NCBI RefSeq assembly: GCF_019904135.1
Contig: NZ_JAIOGQ010000006.1
Span: 1 to 64,000, forward strand
DNA: 64,000 nt
Source of the DNA: Paenibacillus caui
GTDB taxonomy: Bacteria > Bacillota > Bacilli > Paenibacillales > Paenibacillaceae
Direction of reading: 5' to 3'
Below the pieces are notes generated by a model, which saw only the letters and a program-made list of their open reading frames with translations, was not told the DNA's origin and did not search any database. Of the stretch, positions 37,305 to 46,793 are shown piece after piece. The translations under genes were made by a program, and so were the position numbers. Every line of letters begins with the position of its first letter. Within the stretch, counting starts at the first letter, position 1.

Positions 37305-38261
37305 ATGTTTAGCGTCGAAAGAAAACGTGGAGCTTTTGTCTTCTGCGTGATGCTGGTTGCAGCAATAATTATGTCGGCTTGCGGAAGCAATGGAGGGAAT
37401 GCCTCCAGCAGCGGGAAGGATGCAGCCCCAGCCGGATCGAAAGAGATTCAGCACGAGGCTGGCAAAACGGTTGTTCCGGCGGAGCCCAAGCGCATCGTCG
37501 TACTTGAATTCTCGTTTGTGGATGCGCTTTGGCAGCTTGGGATCAAGCCTGTAGGCATTGCCCATGAGAATAAGGACGATATTGATCTGATGCTCGGTCA
37601 AAAGATTGATTATACGTCGGTTGGTACCCGGGCGGAGCCTTCGCTGGAAACGATCAGCACATTGAAGCCGGATTTGATTATTGCGGATCAGAATCGTCAT
37701 GAGGCTATCTATAAAGACCTTAGCGCGATCGCGCCTACCCTTATTTTGAAGAGTCGCAATGCGTCCTACGAGGAAGTCATTTCCGCCTTCCAAACGATTG
37801 CTGAAGCGGTAGGGAAGAAGGAAGAGGGCTCCAGGGTACTTGAAGAGCACCGTGCAAAACTGGAGAAGCTGAAAGCGGAAATTCCGGCTAATGAAAACCG
37901 CAAAGTATTGGTTGGCGTTTTCCGCAGCGATTCGCTGTCAGCGCATGGCGCAAAATCTTTTGACGGTAATTTGCTGGAGCTCATGAACATCCCCAATGCG
38001 ATTCAGAATGCTCCTGGCGCAACGGCCAAAATCAGTCTGGAGCAACTGGTCGAATGGAATCCAGACGTCATTTTCATGGCTGAGGCCGACGACGACTTGC
38101 TGAACGAATGGTCGAAGAACCCGCTTTGGCAAAATATTGATGCCGTTAAAAACAAGCAGGTCTTTGAAGTGAATCGCAGCTTATGGACGAGATTCCGCGG
38201 TCTCGATTCAGCTGAGAAAATTGCCCAGGAAGCCATAGATCACCTGTATCCAAAGGGATAA
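37305..38261 (+). CDS. Iron-siderophore ABC transporter substrate-binding lipoprotein
   Basis: This 318-residue FecB/FhuD-type protein has a lipoprotein signal peptide ending in the lipobox MSACGS (Cys near residue 26) and a periplasmic-binding-protein fold. KRIVVLEFSFVDALWQLGIK starts the first lobe, and LKPDLIIADQNRHEAIYKDL and WNPDVIFMAEADD are typical markers. It would capture ferric siderophore outside the membrane for the two FecCD permeases downstream. GAGAGGGG precedes the ATG. No ATPase gene is in the cluster, so an ATPase from elsewhere must serve. Confidence 0.93.
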   Translation: MFSVERKRGAFVFCVMLVAAIIMSACGSNGGNASSSGKDAAPAGSKEIQHEAGKTVVPAEPKRIVVLEFSFVDALWQLGIKPVGIAHENKDDIDLMLGQKIDYTSVGTRAEPSLETISTLKPDLIIADQNRHEAIYKDLSAIAPTLILKSRNASYEEVISAFQTIAEAVGKKEEGSRVLEEHRAKLEKLKAEIPANENRKVLVGVFRSDSLSAHGAKSFDGNLLELMNIPNAIQNAPGATAKISLEQLVEWNPDVIFMAEADDDLLNEWSKNPLWQNIDAVKNKQVFEVNRSLWTRFRGLDSAEKIAQEAIDHLYPKG

Positions 38262-38272
38262 TCAGAAAAGAC

Positions 38273-38335
38273 AGCCAGAGCGCCGTTCTGGCTGTTCTCC
38301 TTGCCGTCTTTGAAAAGGACGGCTTTGCCGTTTCT
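38273..38335 (+). terminator. Two hairpins between binding-protein and permease genes
   Basis: AGCCAGA/TCTGGCT (38273-38293) followed by GTTCTCC, then GCCGTC/GACGGC (38303-38323) followed by TTTG. They probably reduce read-through so that the binding protein is made in excess over the permeases. Confidence 0.55.
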
Positions 38336-38373
38336 GCTTATTTCTCTTATTTCGTGGTTAAGGATGTGTTTTT

Positions 38374-39381
38374 GTGATTGAAAGGTCGGCAATACCGAAA
38401 AGAGTCCATCTCCTTTGGGTGACAATCATTTTAATCATGGTGCTCCTGATCGCCATAGTTGGAAGCTTGTCTGTAGGTGTAGCATCCATTAGCTGGAAGG
38501 AACTGGTGGAGGGCTTTAAAGGCGCAGATTCGAAGTCCTATTCCATCCTTATGACCATTCGGCTGCCTCGTACAGTAGCAAGCATCATCGTGGGAGCCAA
38601 CTTGGCCGTAGCCGGGGCGCTGATGCAGGCCATGCTGCGAAATCCCCTTGCTTCGCCTCAGGTGTTCGGCATCAATAGCGGAGCTTCCCTTATCGTAGTT
38701 GCTGCTGTTGCTTTCTTGCCGAATATCGGCTCTTCCAATTTGATATATCTGGCTTTTCTCGGTGCCGTGCTCGGGGGGGCTATTGTCTACTCTTTCTCTG
38801 CCAAAGGCGGAATGACGCCTGTCAAATTGGCGCTCGCCGGGATGGCGGTTCATCTGCTGCTGGCATCGGTTACCCAGAGTATTCTCATTTTCGATGAGCG
38901 GATTTCAGATGTACTCTATTGGTTGGCAGGATCGGTGGACCGGGCCAGTTGGAGCGCTATCTCGATTGTATGGCCGTGGTCGGTCGCCGGACTTCTCTTC
39001 GCCATAGCTCTTTCTCGCCCGGTTTCCCTGCTTAGTCTGGGCGGGGAAACGGCGGAAGGACTCGGCCTAAACGTTAGGTTAATGCGGCTCATTATTGCGC
39101 TCATTGTTGTCATATTAGCAGGGGCCTCGGTCAGTCTGGCCGGTGCGATCGGCTTTGTCGGATTGATGGTGCCCAATATCGTAAAAATGCTGGTCGGCGA
39201 GAACTACTCCCGTGTCCTCCCTTTATCCGCTTTATGCGGAGCCGGGCTATTGACATTGGCGGACGTGCTTGGGCGGTTTATTGCGTATCCGTATGAATCG
39301 CCTGTAGGCATTGTCACAGCCCTTCTTGGCGGGCCATTCTTCCTCTACCTGGCGGTAAGCAAAGGAAAGGGGATGAAATAG
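38374..39381 (+). CDS. FecCD-family iron-siderophore permease
   Basis: This 335-residue permease has about nine or ten transmembrane helices, with the family markers RLPRTVASIIVGANLAVAGA, MQAMLRNPLASPQVFGINSG and GFVGLMVPNIVKMLVGENY. It forms one half of the siderophore channel. The start is GTG 38374. The next permease starts 2 bases after its stop. Confidence 0.94.
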   Translation: MIERSAIPKRVHLLWVTIILIMVLLIAIVGSLSVGVASISWKELVEGFKGADSKSYSILMTIRLPRTVASIIVGANLAVAGALMQAMLRNPLASPQVFGINSGASLIVVAAVAFLPNIGSSNLIYLAFLGAVLGGAIVYSFSAKGGMTPVKLALAGMAVHLLLASVTQSILIFDERISDVLYWLAGSVDRASWSAISIVWPWSVAGLLFAIALSRPVSLLSLGGETAEGLGLNVRLMRLIIALIVVILAGASVSLAGAIGFVGLMVPNIVKMLVGENYSRVLPLSALCGAGLLTLADVLGRFIAYPYESPVGIVTALLGGPFFLYLAVSKGKGMK

Positions 39382-39383
39382 AC

Positions 39384-40391
39384 ATGAATAGAACAAACAA
39401 TGCTCGCAAATTCCGGCTTAAAGGCTTGTCAGTGCTGTTCGTTCTAGGCTTCCTGCTTCTACTGGGTGCATTTTTCAGCTTAGGGGTTGGTGCCAATTAT
39501 TTAACTCCGCTTCAGGTCCTGGATGTGCTCTCGGGCAAGGAAACGGATGTATCCTTTATTGTGGAGCAATACCGAATCCCAAGAGTCATTGTCGCGATGC
39601 TTGCGGGAGCAGGCTTGGCGATGTCCGGTGTTATTCTTCAGGGCATTATCCGGAATCCGCTGGCTTCTCCCGACGTCATTGGCATCAACAAAGGGGCAGG
39701 CTTGGCCGCCGTGGTCATTCTGGTTGTCGTTACGGACCTGCCTATTGGTTTGCTGCCTGTTTTTGCTTTTGCCGGAGCCGTCCTGGTTGCGGTAATTCTG
39801 CTGGCTCTATCCTACAAAACGGGAGGAAGGCCGGTAATGTTTGCGCTCATCGGTCTTGCGCTGGGCGCAGTCTGTCAGGCGGGAATCGAATATATCATTG
39901 TGAGAAACCCGATGACGGCGAACAGTACGCTTATCTGGCTGGCGGGAAGTCTCCATGGGCGAGGGTGGGATGAGGCCACGATTCTTCTGCCTTGGCTTAT
40001 TCTGCTTACGCCGATTTGTATACTGCTAAGCGGTTGGCTAGATGTGCTAAGTCTGGGCGATGAGGTTTCATTAGGGCTCGGCCTGCGTGTCAAGCTCGCT
40101 CGTCAAGTGCTGCTTCTGCTGGCAGTATCGCTTGCCGGCGTGTGCGTTGCGGCTGTCGGGACAATCGGCTTCCTTGGATTGATTGCACCGCATATGGCGC
40201 GGAAGATATGCAGCGGCAAACACCGCCTTTTGCTGCCTGCAGCCGGAATGTTAGGCGCATTAATTCTGCTTCTGGCAGACATGCTTGGCCGGGGCGTCAA
40301 TCCGCCAATGGAAATTCCCGCAGGCATCGTAACTGCCGTGATCGGCGGACCTTACTTTTTGTTCCTTTTGCTCCGTCAGCGCAAGCAGTAG
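39384..40391 (+). CDS. FecCD-family iron-siderophore permease
   Basis: This 335-residue partner of the preceding permease carries the same family blocks: YRIPRVIVAMLAGAGLAMSG, IIRNPLASPDVIGINKGAGL and GTIGFLGLIAPHMARKICSG. Together they form the heterodimeric channel. Two-base spacing to the upstream gene shows co-translation. Confidence 0.94.
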   Translation: MNRTNNARKFRLKGLSVLFVLGFLLLLGAFFSLGVGANYLTPLQVLDVLSGKETDVSFIVEQYRIPRVIVAMLAGAGLAMSGVILQGIIRNPLASPDVIGINKGAGLAAVVILVVVTDLPIGLLPVFAFAGAVLVAVILLALSYKTGGRPVMFALIGLALGAVCQAGIEYIIVRNPMTANSTLIWLAGSLHGRGWDEATILLPWLILLTPICILLSGWLDVLSLGDEVSLGLGLRVKLARQVLLLLAVSLAGVCVAAVGTIGFLGLIAPHMARKICSGKHRLLLPAAGMLGALILLLADMLGRGVNPPMEIPAGIVTAVIGGPYFLFLLLRQRKQ

Positions 40392-40433
40392 CATTTCATG
40401 ACGGGGGATGTTTAACGAACTGCCAATAATGAC

Positions 40434-40462
40434 AAAGGGGCGACTTAGCCGCCCCTTTACTC
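40434..40462 (+). terminator. Rho-independent terminator of the siderophore operon
   Basis: AAAGGGGCG pairs with CGCCCCTTT around a 7-base loop. The poly-T tail is short (TTTACT). Confidence 0.7.
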
Positions 40463-40463
40463 A

Positions 40464-40507
40464 AACTATAAGAAAGTATAAGCGAAGCCTTATACTTTCT
40501 TATAGTT
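40464..40507. repeat. Perfect 19-bp inverted repeat
   Basis: AACTATAAGAAAGTATAAG (40464-40482), 6-base CGAAGC loop, then the exact complement at 40489-40507. It is AT-rich with no T tail of its own. It could be a transcript-stabilising hairpin, a palindromic element, or a transposon-derived end. Confidence 0.75.
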
Positions 40508-40511
40508 GTCG

Positions 40512-40550
40512 CAGAAACGGATGCCGTCTATTAAATGACGGTTTTGCCGT
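40512..40550 (+). repeat. Nested hairpin shared with the 38303 region
   Basis: AGAAACGG pairs with CCGTTTCT and encloses CCGTC/GACGG. The right arm GACGGTTTTGCCGTTTCT closely matches GACGGCTTTGCCGTTTCT at 38318-38335, so this is a small dispersed element present at least twice. Confidence 0.55.
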
Positions 40551-40576
40551 TTCTATTTGTTCAGACCCAAATTGGC

Positions 40577-40949
40577 TTACATTGCAAAAGCCCGACATTC
40601 TTTCGCACAATGCAGGCATATTTTGCCGCATGTTTGAGACAGTTCGTCAGGATGCTTCAGACAATGATTCCCGCATATTTCATATTTCACAAATATGGGC
40701 ACATAACAAGGCTTGTGACTTTGAAAAGCCGCTTTGACGGGCAATAGATTTAGCAGTCAGCGTACAAATATCTGCACAATCCCTGAGCAATTTTAGCTGC
40801 TCCCGCCTATGGCTAGCTTCCCCCTTTTGCAGAATCATGGACTCCGTAAATTCGCATGTAGCTTCGCAATTTTGGATCGTTTCAATTAAACGCTGTTGAG
40901 ACATAGGATTTCGGGTTGTTCGGCGGGGCGGGACATACGTTTGATACAA
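40577..40949 (-). pseudogene. Four-helix-bundle Cys-rich (DUF326) protein gene, frameshifted by a 7-bp duplication
   Basis: From TTG 40949 (GAGGAGG upstream) the translation has MSQQRLIETIQNCEATCEF and LRDCADICTLTAKSIARQSG, then stops after LCAHICEI. The missing C-terminal part with the expected cysteines (ICGNHCLKHP, then TCGKICLHCAKECRAF) follows directly in another frame, to a stop at 40577. The shift is caused by a tandem copy of ATATTTC (40675-40681 and 40682-40688). Removing one copy restores a full-length protein of the Cys-rich copper-binding four-helix type. It may be a recent knock-out or a reversible switch. Confidence 0.75.
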
Positions 40950-41289
40950 GCTTATTCCTCCTCATGTTAGGTGATAACACTACATCCTATGCGTATACCC
41001 AGCCCAATTCCTTAGATTCTTGCCCATTCTTTGCATGCAAATTGACAATTGCGGTTCGCGTTCTTCTCATCTTTGTTTCTGCTTTAGCCAAAAATCAGGA
41101 GGCATATAGCTAATCAGTGAATAATCCATTTCATCCCCTGATGGGGTCGCTAATTGAACACCACCTCTTAAGGTAGCATTTGTTTATTGAGATGATATTA
41201 TGAGATTTTGGCTGAGCCAAGCCAAGCCAAGACCTGACAGTCATCAAATGGTTTGCAGGGTTCCAGGATGAATTGAATTGGGCTCCATT
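40950..41289. other. Intergenic stretch without recognised features
   Basis: Nothing coding was seen. A short direct repeat of GCCAA units lies at about 41216-41232. Confidence 0.4.
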
Positions 41290-41325
41290 AGAAAAAGCCG
41301 CACCGCGCCAAAGCGCGATGCGGCT
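41290..41325 (-). terminator. Rho-independent terminator of the ACT-PFL operon
   Basis: On the minus strand AGCCGCATCGCGC pairs with GCGCGGTGCGGCT around a TTTG loop and is followed by TTTTTCT. Confidence 0.85.
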
Positions 41326-41342
41326 GCTTAGGGTTGTCCGCT

Positions 41343-42701
41343 TTAATTCTTAAAGCTGTGAATCGGGGCAGGGATACGGCCGCCCCGGTTAATAAAGCTT
41401 GAGCAGCTGAATGGGTTCACCGCCATCACGGGGGCGCTGCCGAGCAGGCCGCCGAATTCGGCTATGTCGCCGACGTTCTTGCCGATGACCGGGATAATGC
41501 GGACGGCGGTCGTCTTGTTGTTGATCATGCCGATCGCAGCCTCGTCGGCGATGATGCCCGCGATCGTTTCTTTCTTGGTATCGCCCGGGATGGCAAGCAT
41601 ATCGAGACCAACGGAGCAAACGCAGGTCATCGCTTCCAGCTTCTCCAGCGTCAGGGCGCCGCGCTGCACCGCTTCGATCATGCCGTGGTCCTCGCTGACC
41701 GGAATGAACGCGCCGCTCAGTCCGCCGACATACGAGGAGGCCATGACGCCTCCTTTTTTCACGTTGTCGTTCAAAATAGCCAGCGCGGCCGTCGTGCCGG
41801 GGGCTCCCGCTTCTTCAAGGCCCATCACCTGGAAGATTTCCGCAATGGAATCGCCAATTTCGGGAGTAGGGGCCAGGGACAGGTCAATGATGCCAAAAGG
41901 AATGCCCAGTCTTTTGGACGTTTCCTGCGCTACAAGCTGCCCGACCCGGGTTATTTTAAACGCTGTCCGCTTGATGGTTTCGCAAAGGGTTTCAAAGTCC
42001 TTGTTTTTCACTTCCTCCAAAGCTCTCTTCACAACGCCGGGGCCGCTTACCCCAACATTGATCGCGCACTCCGGTTCCCCGGGTCCATGAAAGGCGCCTG
42101 CCATAAACGGATTATCCTCGACGGCATTACAGAATACGACAAGCTTCGTACAACCGGCCGAATCCCGGTCAGCGGTAAGCTCTGCGGACTGCTTGATGAT
42201 ATCGCCCATCAGCTTGACGGCGTCCATGTTGATGCCGCTGCGGGAAGAACCGATGTTCACCGAAGAGCAGACCCGATCCGTCACGGCCAGCGCCTCGGGA
42301 ATGCTGTCAATCAGAATCCGGTCGCTTTTGGTAAAGCCTTTATGCACAAGGGCGGAGAAACCGCCGATAAAGTTGACGCCAACTTCCTTGGCTGCCTTGT
42401 CGAGCTGCTCCGCGATCGGTACATACGTGTCGGTATGTACGCCGCCCGCGGCAATGGCGATCGGGGTCACGGATATGCGTTTGTTGATGATCGGGATGCC
42501 GAACTGTTTTTCAAGATCTTCGCCGGTCTTGACCAGGTTTTCGGCGAGTCTCGTAATTTTGTCATAGATATTGCGGTTAAAAACAGCGAGATCCGGATGA
42601 GCGCAATCAAGCAGGCTGATGCCCATCGTTATGGTTCGCACGTCCAAATTCATTTCACGGATCATTTTGTTCGTTTCCTGGACTTCCACAAGCGAGATCA
42701 T
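41343..42701 (-). CDS. PFL family protein (UPF0210/DUF711)
   Basis: This 452-residue soluble protein belongs to the widely conserved PFL-like family whose function is not established. Characteristic stretches are [17 protein letters not shown] near the N-terminus, [17 protein letters not shown], and [20 protein letters not shown] with [13 protein letters not shown] at the C-terminus. It is always found next to an ACT-domain gene, as here. AGGAGG precedes the ATG on the minus strand. Length is normal. Confidence 0.93.
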   Translation of the reverse strand: MISLVEVQETNKMIREMNLDVRTITMGISLLDCAHPDLAVFNRNIYDKITRLAENLVKTGEDLEKQFGIPIINKRISVTPIAIAAGGVHTDTYVPIAEQLDKAAKEVGVNFIGGFSALVHKGFTKSDRILIDSIPEALAVTDRVCSSVNIGSSRSGINMDAVKLMGDIIKQSAELTADRDSAGCTKLVVFCNAVEDNPFMAGAFHGPGEPECAINVGVSGPGVVKRALEEVKNKDFETLCETIKRTAFKITRVGQLVAQETSKRLGIPFGIIDLSLAPTPEIGDSIAEIFQVMGLEEAGAPGTTAALAILNDNVKKGGVMASSYVGGLSGAFIPVSEDHGMIEAVQRGALTLEKLEAMTCVCSVGLDMLAIPGDTKKETIAGIIADEAAIGMINNKTTAVRIIPVIGKNVGDIAEFGGLLGSAPVMAVNPFSCSSFINRGGRIPAPIHSFKN

Positions 42702-42758
42702 TGATTTCCTCCTTAATATGGCAAATAAGGCACGTCAGGTGCAGGTTTAGTTTGCGTG

Positions 42759-43028
42759 TTAGATACGATGCATGCTGTTGAAAATATCCTCGTGCTGCAG
42801 CTTGATCTCGACTCCGATCTCGTGCCCGATCCCCTGCAGATCTTCAATCAGCGCTTCAAACGCTTTGGCTGGCTTTGAAACATCCACAATCATCATCATG
42901 TTGAAATAATCCTGAACAATCGTTTGCGAGATATCGAGAATATTAACATTTTGCTCGGCAAGGTAGGTGCAGACTTTGGCGATGATCCCTACCTTATCTT
43001 TTCCCAGTACGGTAATGATGCCTTTCAA
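42759..43028 (-). CDS. ACT-domain protein (UPF0237)
   Basis: This 89-residue small ACT protein begins MKGIITVLGKDKVGIIAKVC and contains LDISQTIVQDYFNMMMIVD, typical of the regulators paired with PFL proteins. ACT domains bind small metabolites such as amino acids. The start is TTG 43028 with AAGGGGG upstream. It lies 57 bases before the PFL gene on the same strand, forming a two-gene operon. Confidence 0.92.
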   Translation of the reverse strand: MKGIITVLGKDKVGIIAKVCTYLAEQNVNILDISQTIVQDYFNMMMIVDVSKPAKAFEALIEDLQGIGHEIGVEIKLQHEDIFNSMHRI

Positions 43029-43434
43029 CGAAAACGGCCCCCTTTGGCTTTCCTGAATTGCCGCTGGTGCGGCGTTATTGATGTTCAGACTATTATGTCA
43101 GAAGATGGGCCGATCTTCAATGAAAGATGTCGACTGAGTGCTAAAATAATCGAGACAAATTAGTTTTGTCGGGGGTTCACATCTAGTTAGAGATATCCTC
43201 GGGCAAAAATGATATTTTTCATACAACTATCCTTGGCTTGTTAGCGTTTTTCTCCTAACTCCTGCATTTCTACCACTTGAATTTTCACAAGTTCACCGTC
43301 AACGGAAACCCATAACGGATTCCATCGTTGACAATACGGGGTACACTACCTAAGATAATGATAATTTAAGGTAATTTTTCACCTTCAAAACCTTGTATAC
43401 TTATTGGAATTATAAATAATTAGGAGGACTAATG
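43029..43434. other. Intergenic region upstream of the LysR gene
   Basis: Contains the promoter regions of the divergent ACT-PFL and LysR genes. A minus-strand frame at about 43237-43340 (RWNPLWVSVDGELVKIQVVE) is open but has no start codon, so I treat it as a possible remnant only. Confidence 0.4.
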
Positions 43435-44307
43435 ATGAATATTGAAAACATCGAAGCATTTGTCTATATCAACCACTACGGAAGCTTCAACAAGGCGGCC
43501 GACATTCTGTTTCTCTCCCAACCGACGGTGACGGCCCGTATTCAATCGCTGGAAAGGGAGCTTGACTGCCGCCTGTTCGACAGACTGGGCAAACAAATCC
43601 ATTTGACGGACAAGGGCAAGCTGTTTCTCCCTTATGCCCAGCAGCTTCTTCATACCTATCAAAAAGGCAAACATCAGATTCATTCCAATGAATCGCTTCC
43701 CGGCGAACTCCGGATCGGCAGCACGGTGTCCGTGTCGAATTATCTCATGCCCAAGCTGCTGATGACGCTTGCCGGGCGCTTTCCGAACATGACCTTCAAG
43801 CTGACCACAGCCCCAACGGAGGAACTGGCGGTAAAGCTCGCTTCCAAAGAAATTGATTTGGCCTTTGTCCGGCGACTGATCAATCCGGCTTTTCAATCCT
43901 ATTCGTTTCTGGAGGATCCGATCCGCTTGTATGTCTATAAAGAACATCCCCTTGCAGAAGCCGGCAGCGCCTCGATCCGCGACATTCACCGGGAAAATCT
44001 CGTTTTCTTCGAATGCGGCTCCCTGGACTGGATGAGAATCCACCGTGTTTTCGAGAGTCTGGTGGAACCGCCGAATATTGTTTTTCAGGTGGATAATTCG
44101 GAGACGGCGAAGAAGCTTGTGCTGGGCAGGGCGGGAATCGCTTTTCTTCCAGGGGTATGCGCCCGCCAGGAAGTGGAGGAAGGAAGACTGGTGCCGGTTA
44201 ACATTGCCGAAACGGCTGGAATTACCCTCCAGACGAATTTGATTTCGTTAAACGGGGAACATGCCGGGGTGATTCAATCGCTGCTGGAGCTGGGCGGACA
44301 ATTGTAG
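43435..44307 (+). CDS. LysR-family transcriptional regulator
   Basis: This 290-residue regulator has an N-terminal winged helix-turn-helix (IEAFVYINHYGSFNKAADIL, then SQPTVTARIQSLERELDCRL) and an effector-binding domain. It resembles the CysL/YtlI group that controls sulfur genes. The start at 43435 is seven bases after AGGAGG; ATG 43432 is adjacent but closer. It is followed by a monooxygenase cluster on the same strand, which it probably controls. The effector is unknown. Confidence 0.92.
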   Translation: MNIENIEAFVYINHYGSFNKAADILFLSQPTVTARIQSLERELDCRLFDRLGKQIHLTDKGKLFLPYAQQLLHTYQKGKHQIHSNESLPGELRIGSTVSVSNYLMPKLLMTLAGRFPNMTFKLTTAPTEELAVKLASKEIDLAFVRRLINPAFQSYSFLEDPIRLYVYKEHPLAEAGSASIRDIHRENLVFFECGSLDWMRIHRVFESLVEPPNIVFQVDNSETAKKLVLGRAGIAFLPGVCARQEVEEGRLVPVNIAETAGITLQTNLISLNGEHAGVIQSLLELGGQL

Positions 44308-44449
44308 CATTAGAAAATTGCATTAGTGAATAGAAAAACTCTATTAGACGGGTGATTAAAATCACGGTAAAGTTAGTACCAATATAATCCTCACTAATTC
44401 GATAGGTATTATAAATATATTGAGATCCGTACAAAGAAGGGGTAAATAA

Positions 44450-44530
44450 GTGCTTGAAGTGATCGCGAAGGAAGAGCGGACGCGGCAATTTTTGAAGCGG
44501 ATCACGCCGGAACTTAACTACAGCATATAG
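44450..44530 (+). pseudogene. C-terminal remnant of an amino-acid ABC transporter ATPase
   Basis: A 26-codon frame from GTG 44450 reads MLEVIAKEERTRQFLKRITP and ends NYSI. The KEERTRQFLKRI part is characteristic of the extreme C-terminus of polar-amino-acid transporter ATPases (TcyN/GlnQ type). In Bacillus ytm-type operons the tcyJKLMN transporter genes lie at exactly this place, between regulator and the first monooxygenase. I infer that a deletion removed them and left this tail. Confidence 0.5.
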
Positions 44531-44543
44531 GAGGCTTGTTTAT

Positions 44544-45560
44544 ATGGCGATCACAATCAGCGTGCTGGATCAAAGCCCCCTCTACCCGGGGGAGACTTCG
44601 GAAGAAGCGCTCGCGCATACGGTGGAGCTCGCCCAAAGGTCGGAGGAGCTGGGATTCCGCCGTTTCTGGGTTTCGGAGCATCATGACTCCGACCATGTGG
44701 CGGGCTCTTCGCCCGAGGTGCTCATCTCTTACCTGCTCGCGAAGACGAAGTCGATCCGGATCGGTTCGGGAGGCGTGATGGTGCAGCATTACAGCCCATA
44801 CAAAGTGGCGGAAAATTTCAATGTGCTGGCTTCTTTGGCTCCCGGCAGAGTCGACCTGGGGGTCGGACGTGCCCCGGGAGGTCTGCCGCGCAGCACGCAG
44901 GCACTTCAAAGGGGCAGTAACGATCATGCGACGCTGACGGACAAAATCGTGGAGCTTCGAAAGTTTGTGCAGAACCGTCTGGAGAAGGATCATCCGCTCG
45001 CGGGCCTAAGGGCGACGCCGGCTCCGCAGTCGGCTCCCGAGCTGTATGTGCTTGGCGCGAGTCCGGCCAGCGCCGAAATTGCAGCCGACCTGGGTCTGCC
45101 CTACGTCTTCTCCCTGTTTATCAACGGGGATGAATCGCAGGCGCTTGCTGCCGTTCACGCGTACCGCAGCTCCTTTAATTCGGCTTACGGAACGAAGCCG
45201 CAAATCATAGTAGCCCTTTTCGTGGTTGTGGCGGAGTCCGAAGAGGAAGCCGCCGAGCTGGCTGGCAGTCACAAGCTGGTCAAAATCCATCTGGCCAGCG
45301 GAAAGACGCTGACCGTGGCTACGCAGGAGCAGGCGGAAGAATTCGCCAGGCAGGCGAGCGAGCCTTATACGATCGAAGAGAAGGAGCCTTCCATTACGAA
45401 AGGCACGAAAGAAGCCGTTCGGGAGAAGCTGCTTGCGCTGCAGGAGGCTCTTGGCGTAGATGAATTCATAATTACCAGCAACATCAGCCCATTCGCCAAG
45501 CGGCTTCGCTCCTTTGAGCTGCTGAGTGAAGCTTTGGCTGAAGTGTCTGCAAAGGCATGA
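44544..45560 (+). CDS. LLM-class flavin-dependent oxidoreductase, MsnO8/YtmO type
   Basis: This 338-residue luciferase-like TIM-barrel enzyme begins ITISVLDQSPLYPGE and carries FRRFWVSEHHDSDHVAGSSP and RVDLGVGRAPGGLPRSTQAL, the flavin-binding family blocks. Such FMN/F420-type monooxygenases oxidise organic substrates with oxygen and reduced flavin. In ytm-type clusters the family acts in S-alkylated cysteine or organosulfur use. AGGAGG precedes the ATG. It leads a same-strand run of five genes. Confidence 0.92.
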   Translation: MAITISVLDQSPLYPGETSEEALAHTVELAQRSEELGFRRFWVSEHHDSDHVAGSSPEVLISYLLAKTKSIRIGSGGVMVQHYSPYKVAENFNVLASLAPGRVDLGVGRAPGGLPRSTQALQRGSNDHATLTDKIVELRKFVQNRLEKDHPLAGLRATPAPQSAPELYVLGASPASAEIAADLGLPYVFSLFINGDESQALAAVHAYRSSFNSAYGTKPQIIVALFVVVAESEEEAAELAGSHKLVKIHLASGKTLTVATQEQAEEFARQASEPYTIEEKEPSITKGTKEAVREKLLALQEALGVDEFIITSNISPFAKRLRSFELLSEALAEVSAKA

Positions 45561-45605
45561 GCCCCGCTTTGGCCTATTCAAAGAAATCAGGGGGAGGAGA
45601 GAATT

Positions 45606-46793
45606 ATGGCAACTGAGCCCGTAACAACAGAAGCGGAGAATGACTACGGGAAATTCGTGGAAATCCGCCGTCATCTGCATCAGCATCCGGAGCTGTCGGG
45701 CGAGGAGTTTGAAACGACGCGCTTTATCCGTTCACGCCTTGCGGAAGCGGGGATCCGGATTACCGATTATCCGCTGAAGACCGGATTGGTCGCGGAGGTG
45801 GGGGGCCTTAAAGAAGGCCCCGTCATCGCACTCCGCGCCGATATTGACGCCCTGCCGGTTCAGGAAGAGACCGGTCTTTCCTTCGCGTCGCTTGTTCCGG
45901 GCAAAATGCATGCCTGCGGGCATGATTTTCATACGGCTGCCCTGATCGGCGCCGCATATGTCTTAAAGCGGCGGGAGAGCGAGCTGAAAGGGAGCGTCCG
46001 CCTCGTCTTTCAGCCGGCGGAGGAGAAGGCCAAAGGCGCGCAGCAGGTGCTGGACAGCGGAGCGCTGGAGGGAGTGGCGGCCATCTTCGGGATGCACAAC
46101 AAGCCGGATCTTCCCGTAGGGACGATCGGCATCAAGAGCGGCCCATTGATGGCCGCGGCCGACGGATTCATCGTCGAGGTGGACGGGAAGAGTACCCACG
46201 CTGCCGTGCCGGAGGCCGGGCTTGACCCGATTGTGGCGGCGTCCCAAATCGTGACGGCGCTTCAATCGATTGTGAGCCGCAATGTGGGCTCGGGAGAGAG
46301 CGCGGTCATCAGCGTAACGAAGTTCCACAGCGGCACGGCCTGGAATGTCGTTCCAGGCAGGGCGGTGCTGGAGGGAACGATCCGCACCTTCGAGGAGAAC
46401 GTGCGGCTTCGCGTTCTCGAGCGGTTTCAGCAGGTGGTGGAGGGCACAGCCGCCGCCTTCGGCGCTTCGGCGTCCGTCCGCTTGATCGGCGGTCCGCCGC
46501 CGGTTCACAATGACGAGGCGCTGGCCCGGCTGGGCGAGGAAGTGGCCGCCGAAGCGGGCTTTCAGGCGGTGACGCCAGTTCCGTCCCCTGCGGGCGAGGA
46601 CTTCGCCGTGTACCAGCGGCGGCTGCTGGGCTTGTTCGTCTTCATGGGAACCGCCGGTACGCATGAATGGCATCACCCGGCATTCAATCTGGACGAGGCG
46701 GCGCTGCCGGTCAGCATCCGCTTCTTCGCGTTGCTGGCGGAGCGAGCTCTGCAGCGCCTGTCCGTCAGCGGGAGCGGGGGTGACCCGCAATAG
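45606..46793 (+). CDS. M20-family amidohydrolase/deacetylase, YtnL type
   Basis: This 395-residue metallohydrolase has metal-site motifs ALRADIDALPVQEETGL, HACGHDFHTAALIG, QPAEEKAKGA and GMHNKP, and a dimerisation lid domain in the middle (ADGFIVEVDGKSTHAAVPEA). It likely removes an acyl group from an N-acylated amino acid. In the Bacillus ytn-type pathway the homologous enzyme deacetylates N-acetylated S-substituted cysteine. GGGGGAGGAG precedes the ATG. Confidence 0.93.
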   Translation: MATEPVTTEAENDYGKFVEIRRHLHQHPELSGEEFETTRFIRSRLAEAGIRITDYPLKTGLVAEVGGLKEGPVIALRADIDALPVQEETGLSFASLVPGKMHACGHDFHTAALIGAAYVLKRRESELKGSVRLVFQPAEEKAKGAQQVLDSGALEGVAAIFGMHNKPDLPVGTIGIKSGPLMAAADGFIVEVDGKSTHAAVPEAGLDPIVAASQIVTALQSIVSRNVGSGESAVISVTKFHSGTAWNVVPGRAVLEGTIRTFEENVRLRVLERFQQVVEGTAAAFGASASVRLIGGPPPVHNDEALARLGEEVAAEAGFQAVTPVPSPAGEDFAVYQRRLLGLFVFMGTAGTHEWHHPAFNLDEAALPVSIRFFALLAERALQRLSVSGSGGDPQ

